NCBI RefSeq assembly: GCF_002090095.1
Contig: NZ_BBRJ01000002.1
Span: 1,674,817-1,738,816 of the forward strand
Length of the DNA: 64,000 bases
Direction of reading: 5' to 3'
Source of the DNA: Demequina sp. NBRC 110053
Lineage (GTDB): Bacteria > Actinomycetota > Actinomycetes > Actinomycetales > Demequinaceae
In this document: one piece after another, positions 50,135 through 58,920 of the stretch
How the letters are laid out: each line of letters opens with the position of its first letter
Numbering within the stretch: the first letter of the stretch is position 1
The notes under the pieces: generated by a model
Databases searched by the model: none
Seen by the model: only the letters and a program-made list of their open reading frames with translations
What the model was told of the DNA's origin: nothing
Program-made: the position numbers and the translations under genes

Positions 50135-50955
50135 CGCATGGCCTCGACGATGTCCGCGAGCAGGCGCGAGATGCGCGGGCCGGAGGCGGCGCCCACGTCC
50201 AGCACCTCGGAGTGGTCGAGCGTGTCGCCGCCGATGCCGGCGGCGAGGTTGGTGACGAGCGACAGCCCCAGGATCTCGAGGCCGGCCTGGCGCGCCGCGA
50301 GCACCTCGAGCGCGGTCGACATGCCCACCAGGTTGGCGCCCAGGATCGAAGCCATGCGAACCTCAGCGGGGGTCTCGTACTGCGGCCCGGTGAACTGCGC
50401 GTACACGCCGTCGGGGAGCGACGAGTCGATCGACAGGGCGAGCTCCCGCAGGCGCGGCGAGTAGGCCTGGGTCATGTCCACGAAGCTCGCGCCCTCGAGG
50501 GGCGTCGCTCCCGTGAGGTTGAGGTGATCCGCGATCAGCACCACGGAGCCGGGACCCACCTCGGGCCTGGTCGAGCCGCAGCCGTTGGTGATGACCAGCT
50601 GGGTCGCTCCGGCGGCGGCCGCCATGCGCACCCCGTGCGCGACCTTGCCGGCGTCTCGCACTTGGTAGAAGTGCTGGCGCGAGCCGAGGACGAGGACGTG
50701 GCGGCCGTCGGCTGTGCGGAGCGCGCGCATGGTGGAGGAGTGGCCCGCGACCGCGTGGGCGTCGAAGCCGGGCAGGTCGGCCGCCTCGATCGAGCCCACC
50801 TCCTCGCCGATGAGGTCCGCCGCGCCGCCCCAGCCGGATCCCAGGACGAGGGCGATGTCGAACGAGTCGACGCCGGTCGCGGCGCGCAGGGCATCCGCGG
50901 CCTCGGCGGCTCTGGTGGCGGCGGTGGTGGAAGAATCGGTGGCAGCGTCGGTCAT
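50131..50955 (-). CDS. deoD: Purine nucleoside phosphorylase (trimeric type)
   Basis: Phosphorolysis of (deoxy)inosine and (deoxy)guanosine. 274 residues. Motifs: V-L-G-S-G-W-G-G (phosphate loop), G-H-S-S-T-M, Q-H-F-Y-Q (family R-F-H-x-Y-E), N-G-C-G-S (family N-A-A-G-G), F-T-G-P-Q-Y-E-T-P-A-E and V-G-M-S-T-A-L-E (family V-G-M-S-T-V-P-E). The last is a small deviation: Ala-Leu in place of Val-Pro before the Glu. The ATG at 50955 has TAGTGT six bases before it. With add it forms the purine arm of the salvage pathway. Confidence 0.93.
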   Translation of the reverse strand: MTDAATDSSTTAATRAAEAADALRAATGVDSFDIALVLGSGWGGAADLIGEEVGSIEAADLPGFDAHAVAGHSSTMRALRTADGRHVLVLGSRQHFYQVRDAGKVAHGVRMAAAAGATQLVITNGCGSTRPEVGPGSVVLIADHLNLTGATPLEGASFVDMTQAYSPRLRELALSIDSSLPDGVYAQFTGPQYETPAEVRMASILGANLVGMSTALEVLAARQAGLEILGLSLVTNLAAGIGGDTLDHSEVLDVGAASGPRISRLLADIVEAMR

Positions 50956-50961
50956 GACTCG

Positions 50962-50967
50962 ACACTA
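50962..50967 (-). promoter_or_regulatory. -10 element, leaderless-type start of the PNP gene
   Basis: TAGTGT on the minus strand, six bases before the ATG at 50955. Confidence 0.5.
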
Positions 50968-51060
50968 TCGCCGAAGACCGGCCACGACCTGCCAAGGCCT
51001 CACCGCGCCGGGGGCAGGGAAGGGGCAAGGCCGAGGGCGCCGGGTCTGGGCGCGATGCGG

Positions 51061-51066
51061 AACAAT
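51061..51066 (+). promoter_or_regulatory. Weak -10-like element before the LpdA-like gene
   Basis: AACAAT, six bases before the ATG at 51073; spacing as in the leaderless set, first base not consensus. Confidence 0.35.
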
Positions 51067-51072
51067 GGATGC

Positions 51073-52473
51073 ATGGCGACACGCATCGTGATCATCGGCG
51101 GAGGCCCAGGCGGATACGAGGCGGCACTGGTCGCGGCGAAGGAGGGCGCCGAGGTCACGCTCATCGAGCGTCAGGGCCTGGGAGGCAACGCCGTCCTCAC
51201 CGACGTGGTCCCCTCGAAGACCATCATCGCCACCGCCGAGTGGCGCACCATCGCGGATCGCGCTCCGCAGCTGGGAATCCGCGACACCGACGGCTCGGAC
51301 TCGGCGGAGTTCTCCGAGCACATCGTCGACATGGAGGCGATCAATGCGCGCATCCGCAAGCTCGTGCTCAAGCAGTCGCACGAGATCGCGACCCGCATGG
51401 CGAAGAACGACATCCGGGTGATCGGCGGCCACGCGCGCCTGGTGGGCCCCACCCAGGTCGAGGTGGAGGACGAGGTGCTCGACGCGGACGCGATCCTCGT
51501 CGCGACGGGCGCGAGACCGCGCATCCTGCCGACGGCGCAGCCTGACGGCGACCGCATCTTCACCTGGACCCAGCTGTACGACCTCAAGGAGGTGCCCGAG
51601 CACCTGATCGTGGTGGGCTCGGGGGTGACGGGCGCGGAGTTCGCTGGCGCGTACCGGCTGCTCGGCTCGGACGTGACGCTGATCTCGAGCGGAGAGAGGG
51701 TGCTGTCCACCCAGGATCCGGAGGCCGCGCACCTCATCCAGGACGTGTTCGCCGGGCGCGGCATGACGGTCATCGGCGGCGCCCGCGCCCAGGCCGTCGA
51801 GAACACCGGCAGCGGCGTGGCGGTGACGCTGGCCGACGGTCGCAGGATCGAGGGCTCGCACTGCCTCATGGCGGTGGGCTCGGTGCCCAACACGCAGGAC
51901 ATGGGCCTCGAGCAGGCCGGCGTCGCGGTCGACGAGCGCGGGTACATCGTGGTCGATCGCGTCTCGCGCACGAGCGCCCGCGGCGTCTACGCCGCGGGCG
52001 ACTGCACGGGTCTGCTGCCGCTCGCCTCCGTCGCCGCGACGCAGGGCCGCATCGCGATGGCCCACGCGCTGGGCGACGCCGTCCAGCCCATCGAGCTGCG
52101 CCACGTCGCCTCGAACGTCTTCACCACGCCCGAGATCGCATCGGTGGGCGCCACCGAGGCGGAGCTCAAGGATCGCGGCATCTTCTACGAGGTGTCGACG
52201 CTCGAGCTCGCTCGCAATCCTCGCGCGAAGATGCTGGGCATCGACGCGGGCTTCGTGAAGATCTTCGGCCACACGGTGACGGGACAGATCCTCGGCGCCG
52301 TCATCGTCGGCTCGCGCGCCGGCGAGCACATCTTTCCGCTGTCGCTCGCCGTCGCCCACCACCTGACGGTCGACCAGGTGGCGAGCACCTTCACCGTCTA
52401 CCCGTCCCTGTCTGGCACGACCTCCGAGGTCGCCCGGCGCCTGCACGGCATGCGCGATCCGCAGCAGCCGTAG
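51073..52473 (+). CDS. lpdA: LpdA-like flavoprotein disulfide reductase family NAD(P)H dehydrogenase
   Basis: 466 residues of the lipoamide-dehydrogenase fold: FAD site I-I-G-G-G-P-G-G-Y-E, NAD(P) site V-V-G-S-G-V-T-G-A-E-F-A, and Y-A-A-G-D-C-T-G. The redox-active cysteine pair is absent: the usual G-G-T-C-L-N-V-G-C-I-P-S-K is G-G-N-A-V-L-T-D-V-V-P-S-K, and the C-terminal His-Glu pair is replaced by Y-P-S-L-S-G-T-T-S-E. This matches M. tuberculosis LpdA (Rv3303c), a quinone reductase rather than a lipoamide dehydrogenase. It must not be taken as the E3 subunit of pyruvate dehydrogenase. The start is at 51073; the much longer upstream frame is a shadow of the PNP and mutase genes. Confidence 0.88.
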   Translation: MATRIVIIGGGPGGYEAALVAAKEGAEVTLIERQGLGGNAVLTDVVPSKTIIATAEWRTIADRAPQLGIRDTDGSDSAEFSEHIVDMEAINARIRKLVLKQSHEIATRMAKNDIRVIGGHARLVGPTQVEVEDEVLDADAILVATGARPRILPTAQPDGDRIFTWTQLYDLKEVPEHLIVVGSGVTGAEFAGAYRLLGSDVTLISSGERVLSTQDPEAAHLIQDVFAGRGMTVIGGARAQAVENTGSGVAVTLADGRRIEGSHCLMAVGSVPNTQDMGLEQAGVAVDERGYIVVDRVSRTSARGVYAAGDCTGLLPLASVAATQGRIAMAHALGDAVQPIELRHVASNVFTTPEIASVGATEAELKDRGIFYEVSTLELARNPRAKMLGIDAGFVKIFGHTVTGQILGAVIVGSRAGEHIFPLSLAVAHHLTVDQVASTFTVYPSLSGTTSEVARRLHGMRDPQQP

Positions 52474-52476
52474 GCG

Positions 52477-54579
52477 TCACTCCTCGTCGGGGCTGGGGGT
52501 CGCCGCTGCGCCGGCCGAGGGCCTCGCGGAGGCTGTCGGGCTGGGCGACGGGCTGGGGCTCACGCCCGCCTCGGGCTGGGGCTCGTTGACGTCGTCGCCG
52601 ACGTCGGTGGGCGCCGATGCGCCGGTCGTCACGCGCGCGAGCGCGGGGAGATGGTTCGACCATCCCACCCCGATGGTCTCGAAGCTCGAGAACGAGACGG
52701 AGCGCCCCAGCAGGTGATCGCGCGTCGCGGTCTCCAGCCCGTCGGGGTCGCTGCCGAGGTACGTGGGCCCCGCGACCCCCAGCTCCTGCTGCGCGTCGGT
52801 GAAGCCGGCCTGAGCGAGAGCCGCGATGGTGCCATCGGAGGCCTGCTCGCCCAGCGAGACGCCGACGACGAGTGGCTGAGCGACGTCGAGCCACTCTGCC
52901 AGCGCATCGGCCTGCAGCTCGCTCCCGCCCGCCACGCGGGCCGTCGCGAACGTCGCTCCCATGAAGTCGACCGCGACGGCGCTGCGACGCACGCCGTCGG
53001 GCCCAGTGGGCAGGTCGATGCTGCGCGGGTCGCCGTGCGCGCGCGAGGTCAGGATCGCGTTGCCCAGCTGTCGCTGGTGCGCGTCACCGTACGCGTAGGG
53101 AAGGCGCAGCTCGCCCGCGAGGTACTCGAGCATGTCCGTGCCGCCCGCGATGAGCCTGCCCCGGTCGACGGCCTGGAGCATGATCACGTCGGCGGCCGAG
53201 CTCTCGATGGTCGACGCGATGTCGTGGAGCGCGACCCCGGGTCCGCCGGTGACGCGCGGGGTGACGCCCGCGTGCAGGTTCCACGTCATCACGGACGGCG
53301 CGATGAGGAAGTCCTTGGACAGCGCGCGCTCGGTCTCGAACGTCGCGGCCGTCCAGAAGGCGAGGCCTCCGCCGGCCAGTAGCCCCGCCACGGCGCCCGC
53401 GAGCACGCCGGGAGCGATCCACGGCTCGCGAGACTGTGCCCCGCGAGACGTGTGAGCCCCGCTCCCGACCTGCGGCCCGTCGGGGCCGGCGCTCTCGACG
53501 GTGTCGGGTCCGGCCGGAGCCTTGCTCTGCCACGCGACCCATGCCCCGCCGGCGATGAGGGCGGCGCCCGTGATGATGAACCCGGACTCAGCGGGCCCCG
53601 GCAGCCCCATCACCGCGTCCAGCTGGGCGGCGAGCGGCGCCGCCACGAGCGCCAGCCCGAACACCGTCGCTGCCCCCAGCCGGCGCATCGGCGAGCTGTC
53701 CGCAGGCCGCAGCACGACGGCGGCAGACAGCGCCGCGACGGCCGAGGCCACGGGCAGCGCGACGGCAGCGGTCATGCCAGGCCGCAGCAGCAGGATGCCC
53801 AGCGCGGCCAGGCCGACCGCCGCGAGGATGGCGACGACCAGCCGCGAGGTGCGCGGCGCCTGGGCCGCGAGTGCGGCGGCGGTCACGAGCGAGACCATCG
53901 CCAGCGCCGCCCCTGTCGACATGCGCACCTCGGCCTGGGCGTTCACCCAGGCGACGTTCGCGACTAGGGCGACGATGAGGCCCCACAGCAGGCCGTACGC
54001 CCACCAGCCGCGCGACGCTCCCACGGGCTCGAGTCCGCGGCACAGCCACCCGACCGACACGGCGAGGACGGCGAGCACCCCCATCGCCAGCCAGCCCGAG
54101 AGATCCCCCCGCCACACCGCATCCCAGGTGCGCAGCAGCGTCTGCTCGGCGACCGCCCCAGCGGCGCCCAGCGCGGTGCCCGCGACGGTGGTCGCCGGTC
54201 CGCCGTTGCCAAGCGCCATGCGTGCGGCCAGCACGACCGTCGTGATCGCGAGGGCCAGCAGGTACAGCCCCGCGTTGATGAGCCAGAGGCCGTCGAGCAG
54301 CGGCAGTCCCAGGCGCAGGACGCCGACGACGGCGAGCATGAACAGGAGCACCGTGCCCGGTCCGAAGTGACGGCCGGCGATCGCGCACAGCCACGCGAGC
54401 ACGCCGCCGGCCGCGAAGGCGGCGACCGCCGCCGCCAGGGCCAGCGCGCCGCTGTCGTCGGCAAGGCTCCCGAGGAGCGGTCCCGCGCCCCTGATGGAGT
54501 CGACCAGCAGCCACGAGGCGACGGCGACCAAGGCCAGCGTGCGGCGCGCGGGGCTCGCCAGTGAGGACACGGTGCTCAT
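52477..54579 (-). CDS. Multi-pass membrane protein with degenerate endonuclease/exonuclease/phosphatase domain
   Basis: 700 residues. Residues ~10-350 contain about ten to eleven membrane helices, then a linker and one more helix (~392-412). Residues ~430-650 look like an EEP-family domain (M-T-W-N-L-H, D-V-I-M-L-Q-A-V-D-R-G, L-G-N-A-I-L-T-S-R, W-S-N-H-L-P), but the catalytic residues are changed: the L-Q-E glutamate is Ala470, the G-D-x-N motif is G-V-S-L-G-E and the S-D-H motif is S-N-H. The tail is Ser/Pro-rich. ATG 54579 is chosen because TACGGT lies seven bases before it; GTG 54588 is the alternative. Probably a non-enzymatic membrane protein; function unknown. Confidence 0.8.
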   Translation of the reverse strand: MSTVSSLASPARRTLALVAVASWLLVDSIRGAGPLLGSLADDSGALALAAAVAAFAAGGVLAWLCAIAGRHFGPGTVLLFMLAVVGVLRLGLPLLDGLWLINAGLYLLALAITTVVLAARMALGNGGPATTVAGTALGAAGAVAEQTLLRTWDAVWRGDLSGWLAMGVLAVLAVSVGWLCRGLEPVGASRGWWAYGLLWGLIVALVANVAWVNAQAEVRMSTGAALAMVSLVTAAALAAQAPRTSRLVVAILAAVGLAALGILLLRPGMTAAVALPVASAVAALSAAVVLRPADSSPMRRLGAATVFGLALVAAPLAAQLDAVMGLPGPAESGFIITGAALIAGGAWVAWQSKAPAGPDTVESAGPDGPQVGSGAHTSRGAQSREPWIAPGVLAGAVAGLLAGGGLAFWTAATFETERALSKDFLIAPSVMTWNLHAGVTPRVTGGPGVALHDIASTIESSAADVIMLQAVDRGRLIAGGTDMLEYLAGELRLPYAYGDAHQRQLGNAILTSRAHGDPRSIDLPTGPDGVRRSAVAVDFMGATFATARVAGGSELQADALAEWLDVAQPLVVGVSLGEQASDGTIAALAQAGFTDAQQELGVAGPTYLGSDPDGLETATRDHLLGRSVSFSSFETIGVGWSNHLPALARVTTGASAPTDVGDDVNEPQPEAGVSPSPSPSPTASARPSAGAAATPSPDEE

Positions 54580-54586
54580 GACCGCC

Positions 54587-54592
54587 ACCGTA
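54587..54592 (-). promoter_or_regulatory. -10 element, leaderless-type start at 54579
   Basis: TACGGT on the minus strand, seven bases before the ATG; it supports the ATG over the GTG at 54588, which lies inside it. Confidence 0.45.
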
Positions 54593-54599
54593 CCGGGGG

Positions 54600-56387
54600 T
54601 CAGGCGGGGTCGGCGATCTCGCAGATGACGGTGCCCGAGCTCACGGACGCGCCCACGGCGTGTGAGAGGCCCGTGACCGTGCCCGCCTTGTGGGCGACCA
54701 GGGGCTGCTCCATCTTCATCGCCTCGAGGACCACGATCAGGTCGCCCTCGGCGACGATCGCGCCCTCCTCGACGGCGATCTTGACGATGGTGCCCTGCAT
54801 CGGGGAGGCGAGCGACGTTCCCGATGCGGTGCGGGCGGCACCGCCGTTGCCGCGCCGCGCGGCTCGCCTGGTGGGCCCGCCGCGTCGGGCGCTCGCCCGG
54901 CCGGCCTGGGCCAGCGAGGCGGGGAGGACCACCTCGAGGCGCTTGCCGCCGACCTCGACGACCACGCGCTCGGTGAGCTCGTGCTCGGCGGCGGGGTCGG
55001 CGCCTGCTCCCGCGCTCCCCAGATCAGCGATCCGCTCCGCGAACTCCGATTCTATCCACGTCGTGTAGACGCCGAAGGAGCCGTGGGCGGCGGAGAACTC
55101 GGGCGCGTCGAGCACGGCTCGGTGGAACGGCAGCACCGTGGGGATGCCCTCGACCTCCATCTCGCGCAGCGCTCGTCGGGAGCGCTCGAGCGCCTGCTCT
55201 CGCGTGGCGCCGGTGACGATCACCTTCGCGATCATCGAGTCGAAGTTGCCCGACACGGTGTCGCCCTCGCGCACGCCGGCATCGATGCGCACGCCCGGAC
55301 CGGTCGGGAAGCGCAGCGTGCTGATCCGACCAGGAGCCGGCATGAAGCCCAGTGCGGGGTTCTCACCGTTGATGCGGAACTCGAAGGAGTGGCCGCGCGT
55401 GATGGGCTCGAGGGTCTCGATCGGCTCGCCGGCCGCGATGCGGAACTGCTCACGAACCAGGTCCACGCCGGTGACCTCCTCGGTCACGGGGTGCTCGACC
55501 TGCAGGCGAGTGTTGACCTCGAGGAAGCTGATGGTGCCGTCGGTGCCGACCAGGTACTCGCACGTGCCCGCGCCCTCGTAGCCGGCCTCGGCGAGGATCG
55601 CCTTGCTCGCCTCGACGAGCCGCTGGTTCTGCTCGTCCGTGAGGAACGGCGCGGGCGCCTCCTCCACGAGCTTCTGGTGGCGGCGCTGGAGCGAGCAGTC
55701 GCGCGTCGAGACCACCACGACGTTGCCGTGGCGGTCCGCGAGGCACTGCGTCTCCACATGCCGAGGACGGTCGAGGAAGCGCTCGACGAAGCACTCGCCG
55801 CGCCCGAATGCCGCCACGGCCTCGCGCGTGGCGGAGTCGAACAGCTCGGGGATCTCCTCCCGCGTGCGGGCGACCTTGAGGCCGCGGCCGCCGCCCCCGA
55901 ACGCCGCCTTGATGGCGACCGGCAGGCCATGCTCGTCGGCGAAGGCGAGCACCTCCTCGGCGTTCGCCACGGGATCCTTCGTGCCAGGCACCAGCGGGGC
56001 TCCTGCGCGCTGCGCGATGTGCCGCGCGCTGACCTTGTCGCCCAGGGCGTCGATCGCGGCAGGCGACGGCCCGATCCACGTGAGCCCGGCGTCGATGACG
56101 GCCTGCGCGAAGGCGGAGTTCTCCGCGAGGAAGCCGTAGCCGGGGTGGACCGCCTGCGCCCCCGATCGGCGAGCGACGTCCACGATCTTGTCGATGTCGA
56201 GGTAGGTCTCTGCAGCCGTGGCCCCGCCCAGCGAGTACGCCTCGTCAGCGAGGTGCACGTGAGGCGCATCGCGATCGGGCTCCGCGTAGACCGCGATCGA
56301 TCGCAGGCCGGCGTCGGCGCACGCGCGGATGATCCGCACGGCGATCTCGCCGCGGTTGGCGACCAGGACCGAGGAGAAGGGGGACAC
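54600..56387 (-). CDS. accA3: Acyl-CoA carboxylase alpha subunit (biotin carboxylase + BCCP)
   Basis: 595 residues. The biotin carboxylase part begins [15 protein letters not shown], has the ATP-grasp glycine loop [12 protein letters not shown] and the active-site [15 protein letters not shown] basic Ala/Arg/Gly linker (about 495-525) leads to a biotinyl domain with the biotin-accepting lysine in V-L-E-A-M-K-M-E-Q. It makes carboxybiotin for acetyl- or propionyl-CoA carboxylation with a separate beta subunit outside this window. The GTG at 56387 has TACCGT six bases upstream. Its neighbour maf is the same as for M. tuberculosis accA3. Confidence 0.95.
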   Translation of the reverse strand: MSPFSSVLVANRGEIAVRIIRACADAGLRSIAVYAEPDRDAPHVHLADEAYSLGGATAAETYLDIDKIVDVARRSGAQAVHPGYGFLAENSAFAQAVIDAGLTWIGPSPAAIDALGDKVSARHIAQRAGAPLVPGTKDPVANAEEVLAFADEHGLPVAIKAAFGGGGRGLKVARTREEIPELFDSATREAVAAFGRGECFVERFLDRPRHVETQCLADRHGNVVVVSTRDCSLQRRHQKLVEEAPAPFLTDEQNQRLVEASKAILAEAGYEGAGTCEYLVGTDGTISFLEVNTRLQVEHPVTEEVTGVDLVREQFRIAAGEPIETLEPITRGHSFEFRINGENPALGFMPAPGRISTLRFPTGPGVRIDAGVREGDTVSGNFDSMIAKVIVTGATREQALERSRRALREMEVEGIPTVLPFHRAVLDAPEFSAAHGSFGVYTTWIESEFAERIADLGSAGAGADPAAEHELTERVVVEVGGKRLEVVLPASLAQAGRASARRGGPTRRAARRGNGGAARTASGTSLASPMQGTIVKIAVEEGAIVAEGDLIVVLEAMKMEQPLVAHKAGTVTGLSHAVGASVSSGTVICEIADPA

Positions 56388-56393
56388 GCGGCT

Positions 56394-56399
56394 ACGGTA
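56394..56399 (-). promoter_or_regulatory. -10 element, leaderless-type start of the carboxylase gene
   Basis: TACCGT on the minus strand, six bases before the GTG at 56387. Confidence 0.5.
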
Positions 56400-56480
56400 G
56401 CGCGGGCCCTGCGCGCATCCCCCATGGTGCGGGGAGCGCGCGTGATCTTTGGTCGCCGGGCTAAGGTCGCGACGATGCGC

Positions 56481-56497
56481 TTGTGGGTTTCCTACAA
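56481..56497. promoter_or_regulatory. 17-bp palindrome, copy 1, upstream of the carboxylase gene
   Basis: TTGTGGGTTTCCTACAA, an inverted repeat with one G-T mispair. A second version occurs 53 bp away. Candidate operator. Confidence 0.45.
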
Positions 56498-56533
56498 CCG
56501 ACTTGGCAATTCCTTGGGCTACGGCCGCGTAGG

Positions 56534-56550
56534 TTGTGGCGTTTCCACAA
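56534..56550. promoter_or_regulatory. 17-bp palindrome, copy 2, upstream of the carboxylase gene
   Basis: TTGTGGCGTTTCCACAA; the six outer pairs are perfect. It begins eight bases downstream of the maf stop, 53 bp centre to centre from copy 1, about five helical turns. Confidence 0.45.
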
Positions 56551-56557
56551 TACGGCC

Positions 56558-57211
56558 CTAGGCCCGGAGCTCGTGGAAGTCGACGCCCAAGCTCCGCAGC
56601 AGCACCCGCAGCAGCGGCAGACTCACGCCCACGACGCCGTGGTAGTCGCCCTCGATGGCCGTCACGTACGGGCCGCCGAGGCCGTCGACGGTGAAGGCCC
56701 CTGCGACGTGGAGCGGCTCGCCGGTCGCGACGTAGGCCTCGATCTCGTCGTCCGTGAGGTCGGCGAAGTGGACCACCGTCGACGAGGTGTCGCCCGCGAT
56801 GGTCGCTGCGCCGGTCGACGCGCGCACGCCGTGCCGGTTGTCGATGATCGCGTGGCCGCTGTGCAGCACCCCGGTGCGCCCGCGCATGGCGCGCCAGCGC
56901 TCGATGGCGATCTCGGGCGAGTGGGGCTTGCCCAGGATCTCGCCATCGAGCTCGAGCATGGAGTCGCAGCCCAGCACGATGGCGTCAGGGTCCAGGCGGG
57001 CGACGACGTCGTCCGCCTTGGCGCGGGCCAGCAGGTACGGCTGATCGCGCAGTGCGAGCACGGTGCCGGCGGCCGCGGCGGCCGCCCGCGCGGCATCCAG
57101 CAGGGCGTCCTCGTCCACGCCGCTCACCTCGACCCGCGGCTCGACCCCCGCCGACCGCAGGGTGGCGAGCCGGGCGGGCGAGCGGGATGCGAGGAGGAAG
57201 GGCACGGCCAT
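56558..57211 (-). CDS. maf: Maf-like nucleoside triphosphate pyrophosphatase
   Basis: Hydrolyses non-canonical or modified NTPs to monophosphates and can affect septum formation. 217 residues. Motifs: A-S-R-S-P-A-R at the N-terminus, [15 protein letters not shown] and G-A-F-T-V-D-G-L-G. The ATG at 57211 is chosen because the family starts near this residue and TACGAT lies seven bases before it; the longer frame to 57229 is unlikely. Upstream of the carboxylase gene on the same strand, as in mycobacteria. Confidence 0.92.
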   Translation of the reverse strand: MAVPFLLASRSPARLATLRSAGVEPRVEVSGVDEDALLDAARAAAAAAGTVLALRDQPYLLARAKADDVVARLDPDAIVLGCDSMLELDGEILGKPHSPEIAIERWRAMRGRTGVLHSGHAIIDNRHGVRASTGAATIAGDTSSTVVHFADLTDDEIEAYVATGEPLHVAGAFTVDGLGGPYVTAIEGDYHGVVGVSLPLLRVLLRSLGVDFHELRA

Positions 57212-57218
57212 GCCGGAG

Positions 57219-57224
57219 ATCGTA
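57219..57224 (-). promoter_or_regulatory. -10 element, leaderless-type start of maf
   Basis: TACGAT on the minus strand, seven bases before the ATG at 57211. Confidence 0.5.
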
Positions 57225-57636
57225 TCCAAGCCGTGCCGCTCTCCACCCCCGATGCCTGGCGACCGCGGCTGCCTGCCGGGGGTGAGCCCGCATCGGCAGT
57301 CCCAGCCGCCGACCGCGCACGGCTTGCCCCGCTGCGTGCCGCGAGCCGCGGACGGCGAAGCGATCCGTGTCGGCGCCGCGCTGCGGCCGTGAGGTGCGTG
57401 CCGAGCCCATGCGCGCGGCGGACGGCGACGCGCACCCGGCCCGCTGGAGATAGCGTGGCGATCATGTGGACGAGGCGCTGGCAGAAGAGGCGCACTGCGC
57501 CGTGCGCAGGTCCCGGCATACCGGCCTCGCGCCCTTGGCCCCGGAGCGCGACGCAGGGACGAGCGGGCTCGGCGCCCGGCGAGGCTGCGAGACGGTGGGC
57601 CTGCGCGGTCGTGCGCGAGCGAAGGGCGACGGACCC
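57225..57636. other. Region between divergent maf and glycerate kinase genes
   Basis: About 410 bases without a firm gene. TAGCGT (57451-57456) followed by seven bases and an ATG at 57464 mirrors the leaderless starts elsewhere; the frame it opens encodes a 61-residue Arg/Pro-rich peptide ending at 57649, overlapping the glycerate kinase start. TAGCGT may simply be the kinase promoter with a ~170-base leader. A CGCATCGGC word lies at 57289-57297. Confidence 0.5.
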
Positions 57637-58773
57637 ATGCGGGTGGTGATCGCGCCCGACTCCTTCAAGGGCACCGCCTCCGCGAGGGATGCCGCGGCCG
57701 CGCTCGCGGACGGCTGGCGAGCCGTCGCCCCCGACGTCGACGTCGATGTGCGTGCCATGGCGGACGGCGGCGAGGGCACCCTCGATGCGCTCGGGGCAGC
57801 GCCCGGCGCGGCGCAGCACGCCGCACGCGTGAGCGGGCCGGACTCCCGTGCGGTGGACGCTGCGTGGGTGATGCTCGTCGGCCCCGGAGGCCCCACGGCC
57901 GTGATCGAGCTCGCCCAGTCGAGCGCGATCACCTCGCTGGACGCGCCCACGCCGATGGATGCGCACACCCTGGGGCTCGGCGAGACCATCGCGGCGGCGC
58001 TCGACGCGGGCGCTCGGAGGCTGCTGGTCGCCGTGGGCGGCTCCGCGTCCACTGACGGAGGCTCGGGCGCGCTGAGGGCTCTCGGCGCCCGCTTCGTCGA
58101 CGCCGCCGGTGCCGAGGTGGCGCTCGGCGCACGAGGGCTCGAGTCGCTCGACCGGGTCACGCTCGACGGCCTCGTCGCGTTGCCGCCAGGGGGCGTCGCG
58201 GTGCTCACCGACGTCGCCAACCCCCTCGCCGGCCCATGCGGTGCTGCCGTGACCTATGGGCCGCAGAAGGGCGCGAGCGCGGACCAGATCGCCCGGATGG
58301 ATGCGGCGCTGGCTGGTCTCGCACGTCTCGTCTCCGCCCAGTGGCCCGAGCGCGCGGTGGACCCCGACGCGCCCGGCATGGGCGCGGCCGGCGGCACCGC
58401 GTACGGCCTCGCCGTGTGGGGCGCGCAGCTGACCCCCGGCGCCGCGGCGGTCGCGGACGCCGTGGGTCTCGACGCCGCGCTCGCGCGCGCGGACCTGATC
58501 GTCACCGGCGAGGGCCGCTTCGACGGCCAGTCATGGCACGGCAAGGTCGTGTCCGAGGTGTCGCGCCGCGCCGCCGCGGCTGGCGTGCCCGTCGCGCTCG
58601 TCGCGGGATCGATCGACGCGCCCGTCGGCGCCTTCGCGGCCGCGGTGTCTCTCACCGATCTCGCCGGTTCGTCGCGCGCCGCGAGGACGGACGCCCTCGC
58701 GTGGCTGCGCGGGGCGGGCCGCCTGCTCGCTCGCATGCGCTGGAGCATGGCGCCGGTCTCAGGGTCTCCCTAG
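57637..58773 (+). CDS. glxK: Glycerate kinase (GlxK/GarK family)
   Basis: Phosphorylates D-glycerate to 2- or 3-phosphoglycerate. 378 residues. The N-terminus M-R-V-V-I-A-P-D-S-F-K-G-T is the family start and decides the start codon at 57637; the open frame upstream to 57466 would add a non-homologous Arg-rich segment. Other family blocks: A-D-G-G-E-G-T, G-L-G-E-T-I-A-A-A-L-D-A-G, V-A-V-G-G-S-A-S-T-D-G-G-S-G, T-D-V-A-N-P-L-A-G-P, G-P-Q-K-G-A and V-T-G-E-G-R-F-D-G-Q-S. Stands alone before the glycoside hydrolase cluster. Confidence 0.93.
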   Translation: MRVVIAPDSFKGTASARDAAAALADGWRAVAPDVDVDVRAMADGGEGTLDALGAAPGAAQHAARVSGPDSRAVDAAWVMLVGPGGPTAVIELAQSSAITSLDAPTPMDAHTLGLGETIAAALDAGARRLLVAVGGSASTDGGSGALRALGARFVDAAGAEVALGARGLESLDRVTLDGLVALPPGGVAVLTDVANPLAGPCGAAVTYGPQKGASADQIARMDAALAGLARLVSAQWPERAVDPDAPGMGAAGGTAYGLAVWGAQLTPGAAAVADAVGLDAALARADLIVTGEGRFDGQSWHGKVVSEVSRRAAAAGVPVALVAGSIDAPVGAFAAAVSLTDLAGSSRAARTDALAWLRGAGRLLARMRWSMAPVSGSP

Positions 58774-58920
58774 CCGCCCCGCGCTCGCATGCCCAGGCGG
58801 CCGCGCGCGCGTGCAGGCGGCGTCGCGCGCGGCTCCGAGATGGCACGATGAGGTGGCCAGTCCGTCGTCTCGGCGCTGGCCGCCACGTCACCCGAGACCC
58901 CGTCAGAAAGCACGCCGCAG

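Noticed and set aside
48605-50464. 619-codon plus-strand frame
   Set aside because: Antisense of the phosphohexomutase and PNP genes.
54690-56561. 623-codon plus-strand frame
   Set aside because: Antisense of the biotin carboxylase gene.
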